This document shows, piece by piece, positions 58,413-64,000 of a stretch of DNA of 64,000 nucleotides. The notes beneath the pieces are model-generated. The model saw nothing but the letters and a program-made list of their open reading frames with translations. It had not been told where the DNA came from and made no database searches. Position 1 is the stretch's first letter. Each line of letters opens with the position of its first letter. This stretch comes from Heyndrickxia vini (GTDB lineage Bacteria > Bacillota > Bacilli > Bacillales > Bacillaceae_C): NCBI RefSeq assembly GCF_016772275.1, contig NZ_CP065425.1, forward strand, positions 486,001 through 550,000, read 5' to 3'. A program made the position numbers and the translations under genes.

Positions 58413-58865
58413 ATGAAGGATGTTCTTCGAGAAATTGGAATGATAGCCAGGGCACTCGATTCGATAAGTAATATTGAATTTAAGGAATATAACCTAACTA
58501 AGGGTCAGTATTTGTACCTTGTACGAATTTATGAAAACCCGGGAATCATTCAGGAAAAGTTAGCTGAGATGATCAAAGTTGACCGAACAACAGCGGCACG
58601 TGCTATAAAGAAACTTGAAATGAATGGCTTTATTGAAAAACAAGAAGATGACCATAACAAAAAAATAAAAAAACTATTCCCGACAGAAAAAGGGGAAAAA
58701 ATCTATCCTTTTATTAAAAGTGAAAATGATTATTCCAAAACCATCGCTTTAGAGGGATTTTCCGACAGAGAAGAAGATACCATTTTCAATCTTCTTCAAA
58801 GAGTAAGAAGGAATATTGAAAAAGACTGGGAATTTGTAAAAAAGGGAAACAAGAGAAAGTATTGA
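58413..58865 (+). CDS. MarR family transcriptional regulator
   Basis: 150 residues. wHTH: LTKGQYLYLVRIYENPGIIQEKLAEMIKVDRTTAARAIKKLEMNGFIEKQEDDHNKKIKKLFPTEKGEKIYP. AAAGGAGTTA precedes the ATG. It is 24 bases before paiA, so the three genes likely form one operon with the MarR protein as autoregulator through the palindromes at 58332 and 58378. Confidence 0.9.
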   Translation: MKDVLREIGMIARALDSISNIEFKEYNLTKGQYLYLVRIYENPGIIQEKLAEMIKVDRTTAARAIKKLEMNGFIEKQEDDHNKKIKKLFPTEKGEKIYPFIKSENDYSKTIALEGFSDREEDTIFNLLQRVRRNIEKDWEFVKKGNKRKY

Positions 58866-58889
58866 ACATATAAAGGAGCGATCGATTAA

Positions 58890-59408
<519 letters not shown>

Positions 59409-59419
59409 GGGGGATTATG

Positions 59420-60043
59420 ATGTACATTCCAAAATATTTTATGGTCACAGATGTTGATGAAATTTGGGACTTTGTTCAAAAGAACTCTTTTGGCACGATT
59501 GTCACAACAAAACAAGGGAAACCGATTGCGACGCATTTGCCATTGCAGTTAATGAAAGAGGGAGATACTTACTATATAACTGGGCACTTAGCCTATGGGA
59601 ACCCGCAATGGAGAACATTTGAAACCTGTGAAGATGTTTTGGTTATATTTCAAGGACCACAAGCTTATATCTCTTCCTCCTGGTATGAAGAGGAAAATGT
59701 CCCGACATGGAACTATCAATCTGTACATATATACGGCTCACCCACAATTATGGACGAAGAAGAGCTAAAGCGGGACCTTGCAATACTACTGGAAAAATAC
59801 GAAAAGCATCGTGAAAATCCTGTTTTATGGGATAAACTTACTCCTGAAGTTTTAGAAAATCAACTGAAAGGTATTGTTGGTTTTAAGATAAAAGTGAAAG
59901 AAATTCAGGCTGCATATAAATTGAGTCAGAACCGAAATGAAACGGATTATCGTAATATCGTTGATAAATTACAAAATGAAGGAAATCCAAATTCGAAGCA
60001 AATGGCAGAACTAATGGGAAAGAGAGTAAAAAATCGCAAATAA
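59420..60043 (+). CDS. paiB: PaiB, FMN-binding transcriptional/metabolic regulator
   Basis: 207 residues. The PaiB pattern: MYIPKYFMVTDVDEIWDFVQKNSFGTIVTT, HLPLQL, ITGHLAYGNPQWRTFE, VLVIFQGPQAYISSSWY, VPTWNYQSVHIYG, and a C-terminal KGIVGFKIKVKEIQAAYKLSQNR. It belongs to the flavin-binding split-barrel fold; PaiB with PaiA affects sporulation and protease genes in Bacillus. Start ATG 59420 gives the family N-terminus (MYIPK); ATG 59417 is also possible. Confidence 0.94.
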   Translation: MYIPKYFMVTDVDEIWDFVQKNSFGTIVTTKQGKPIATHLPLQLMKEGDTYYITGHLAYGNPQWRTFETCEDVLVIFQGPQAYISSSWYEEENVPTWNYQSVHIYGSPTIMDEEELKRDLAILLEKYEKHRENPVLWDKLTPEVLENQLKGIVGFKIKVKEIQAAYKLSQNRNETDYRNIVDKLQNEGNPNSKQMAELMGKRVKNRK

Positions 60044-60170
60044 GCCCAAAATGCTTTCGAGGAGATGAACTGGGGCATTTGTTTTTGTACTCCTCCTATC
60101 TTAATTATAGCATATAAAAAATGGAGAATATAGACTGTATCTTCTCATGTTCTACTGCTACAATCAATAG

Positions 60171-62813
<2,643 letters not shown>

Positions 62814-62891
62814 TTGCTGAATACGTTCAGATTTAAGAAGGAAATAGCCTTTGACTTGATTGATTACAGGTTATACGTGGAGGTAACGAAT

Positions 62892-63458
62892 GTGACAAAG
62901 AGAATGAAGGAATTATCATTAGAACAACGTGAAGACTTACTTAAAGTATTGCAAGCACGTTTTGAGAAAAATATGAACCGTCATAGTGGTCTCGAATGGG
63001 CCAACGTTGAAGCAAAGTTGGAAGCTAATCCTGAAAAAATGTGGTCGCTTAATGAAATGGAAAGCACTGGCGGTGAACCGGATGTTGTTGGGCATGATAA
63101 AAGGACGGACGAATACATTTTTTATGACTGTTCACCGGAAAGTCCTAATGGCCGCAGAAGTATTTGCTACGACCTTGAAGCACTTGAGTCAAGGAAAAAA
63201 CATAAACCAGAAAATAATGCGATTGATATGGCTGCAGACATGGGCATTGAGCTTTTAACGGAAGAACAGTATCGGGAATTGCAGACACTTGGAAATTTTG
63301 ATACGAAAACATCAAGCTGGGTGCAAACACCTCTCAATATTCGAAAACTCGGAGGAGCTATCTTTTGTGATCGTCGCTACGACACGGTCTTTGTGTACCA
63401 TAACGGGGCAGATTCCTACTATGCCGCCAGGGGTTTCCGTGGCTCGCTGCGTGTCTAG
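62892..63458 (+). CDS. DUF4256 domain protein
   Basis: 188 residues with GTG 62892 behind GGAGGT. The DUF4256 pattern is clear: LLKVLQARFEKNMNRHSGLEWANVEAKL, SLNEMESTGGEPDVVGHD, IFYDCSPESPNGRRSICYDLEALESRKKHKPENNAIDMAADMGIELLTEEQYRELQTLG, and C-terminal YYAARGFRGSLRV. An earlier TTG at 62814 would overlap the stop of the preceding gene but lacks a ribosome site. Function unknown; a terminator follows. Confidence 0.88.
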   Translation: MTKRMKELSLEQREDLLKVLQARFEKNMNRHSGLEWANVEAKLEANPEKMWSLNEMESTGGEPDVVGHDKRTDEYIFYDCSPESPNGRRSICYDLEALESRKKHKPENNAIDMAADMGIELLTEEQYRELQTLGNFDTKTSSWVQTPLNIRKLGGAIFCDRRYDTVFVYHNGADSYYAARGFRGSLRV

Positions 63459-63493
63459 ATTTTGTATTGACTGCTAAATTTGAAATATGAGTG

Positions 63494-63524
63494 GCGTTTA
63501 TCCAATAAGGATAAACGCTTTTTT
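63494..63524 (+). terminator. Rho-independent terminator
   Basis: GCGTTTATCC / GGATAAACGC around AATAA, then six T. Confidence 0.95.
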
Positions 63525-63629
63525 GTTAAATTGAAGTAACCATGCAAGGAGGAAATATCCTTTTTATTATGGAATTTATAGGGACAAAGACTATTTAGCT
63601 ATTTTATTAAAAAGGGAGATTGTACCTCT

Positions 63630-64000
63630 ATGAAAATTGAAACGGATATTTCTTTAGAAGGAACTTCAATTACACTTATTCCACTTGAGATGAAGTATAA
63701 GGAGCTACTTTTTGAAGCGATAAAAAGTCCTGACGTATGGCAATATACTTGGCGGAAAGTTCATACGATGGAGGATTTAGAACACATATTAATGATAGCT
63801 GTAAACAATAAAAAGGAAGGGAAACAAATACCATTTATTATTAAAGATAAACAGACAGATCAAGTAATAGGGACGACTCGAATTGGCGATATTGATCAAG
63901 TGAATCGTAATGTGGAGATAGGGTGGACGTGGCTTTCACCAAAGGTTTGGAAAACAAAGGTGAACACAGAATGTAAATATTTACTACTTAAGTATTGTTT
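63630..64000 (+). CDS. GNAT N-acetyltransferase, 3' end outside the window
   Basis: AAAAAGGGAGATTG precedes ATG 63630. The first 123 residues read LEGTSITLIPLEMKYKELLFEAI, then IIKDKQTDQVIGTTRIGDI and VEIGWTWLSPKVWKTKVNTECKYLLLKYC, the RimJ/RimL-type GNAT N-terminal half up to the acetyl-CoA motif. The rest lies beyond base 64000. Confidence 0.85.
   Translation, partial: MKIETDISLEGTSITLIPLEMKYKELLFEAIKSPDVWQYTWRKVHTMEDLEHILMIAVNNKKEGKQIPFIIKDKQTDQVIGTTRIGDIDQVNRNVEIGWTWLSPKVWKTKVNTECKYLLLKYC

Overview
The window is chromosomal DNA from a low-GC, spore-forming Bacillaceae. The evidence is the Shine-Dalgarno sites (AGGAGG-type), frequent GTG/TTG starts, and clear relatives of Bacillus loci: sigV-rsiV-oatA, splA-splB, paiA-paiB, fosB, csaA, yxlE/F/G-like genes, a FbpB-type small basic protein and a DUF3231 protein. 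No rRNA, tRNA, prophage, transposase or CRISPR array was seen. Genus-level naming would be a guess; a Bacillus/Neobacillus/Cytobacillus-type organism fits.

Layout. 1-3.7 kb: an OsmC-like protein, then an Lgt-like membrane protein, CcdA and a TlpA/ResA thioredoxin (extracytoplasmic thiol redox), ending with an orphan response regulator whose phospho-acceptor Asp is Glu. 3.8-6.1 kb: an unusual three-gene unit of an ECF sigma factor, a protein joining an anti-sigma-like N-terminus to a PadR winged helix, and a SEDS (FtsW/RodA-type) protein with an N-terminal HAAS-like domain. 6.5-13.6 kb: SDR and MDR oxidoreductases with a TetR regulator, and a MATE exporter. 13.9-17.7 kb: the SigV lysozyme-response locus with its own ECF-type promoters. 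17.9-25.8 kb: a second sliding clamp, fosB, UV-repair genes (frameshifted uvsE convergent with splAB), and small membrane proteins. 26-38 kb: small stand-alone enzymes (methyltransferase, NUDIX, GNAT, VOC, DinB, DJ-1, metallo-hydrolase, nucleotidyltransferase, deoxyribosyltransferase, SET domain, HAD). 38-52 kb: a BceAB-type ABC exporter with a palindromic operator, a PD-(D/E)XK-like nuclease, peroxide/thiol genes (ohr, CoA-disulfide reductase-like, ferritin-like) and an XRE-controlled yxlEFG-like ABC unit. 52-64 kb: several regulator-plus-enzyme pairs with visible operators (TetR/nitroreductase, Rrf2/NAD(P)-binding, MarR/paiAB), csaA, a rifamycin phosphotransferase-like enzyme and a DUF4256 protein.

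The intergenic DNA is rich in repeats of two main kinds. (i) Tandem arrays with a 51-52 bp period at four loci (6.2, 23.9, 37.7 and 56.5 kb); the 6.2, 37.7 and 56.5 kb units look homologous. (ii) A ~192 bp module of four GGAA/TTCC half-palindromes at 7.5, 43.5 and 47.7 kb. The 43.5 kb copy sits directly behind the nuclease gene, and the 47.7 kb copy still carries the last 27 codons of that gene in frame, which suggests a nuclease-linked repeat element with truncated derivatives.

The most novel candidates are the sigma/anti-sigma-PadR/HAAS-SEDS circuit and the nuclease-linked palindromic repeat family.
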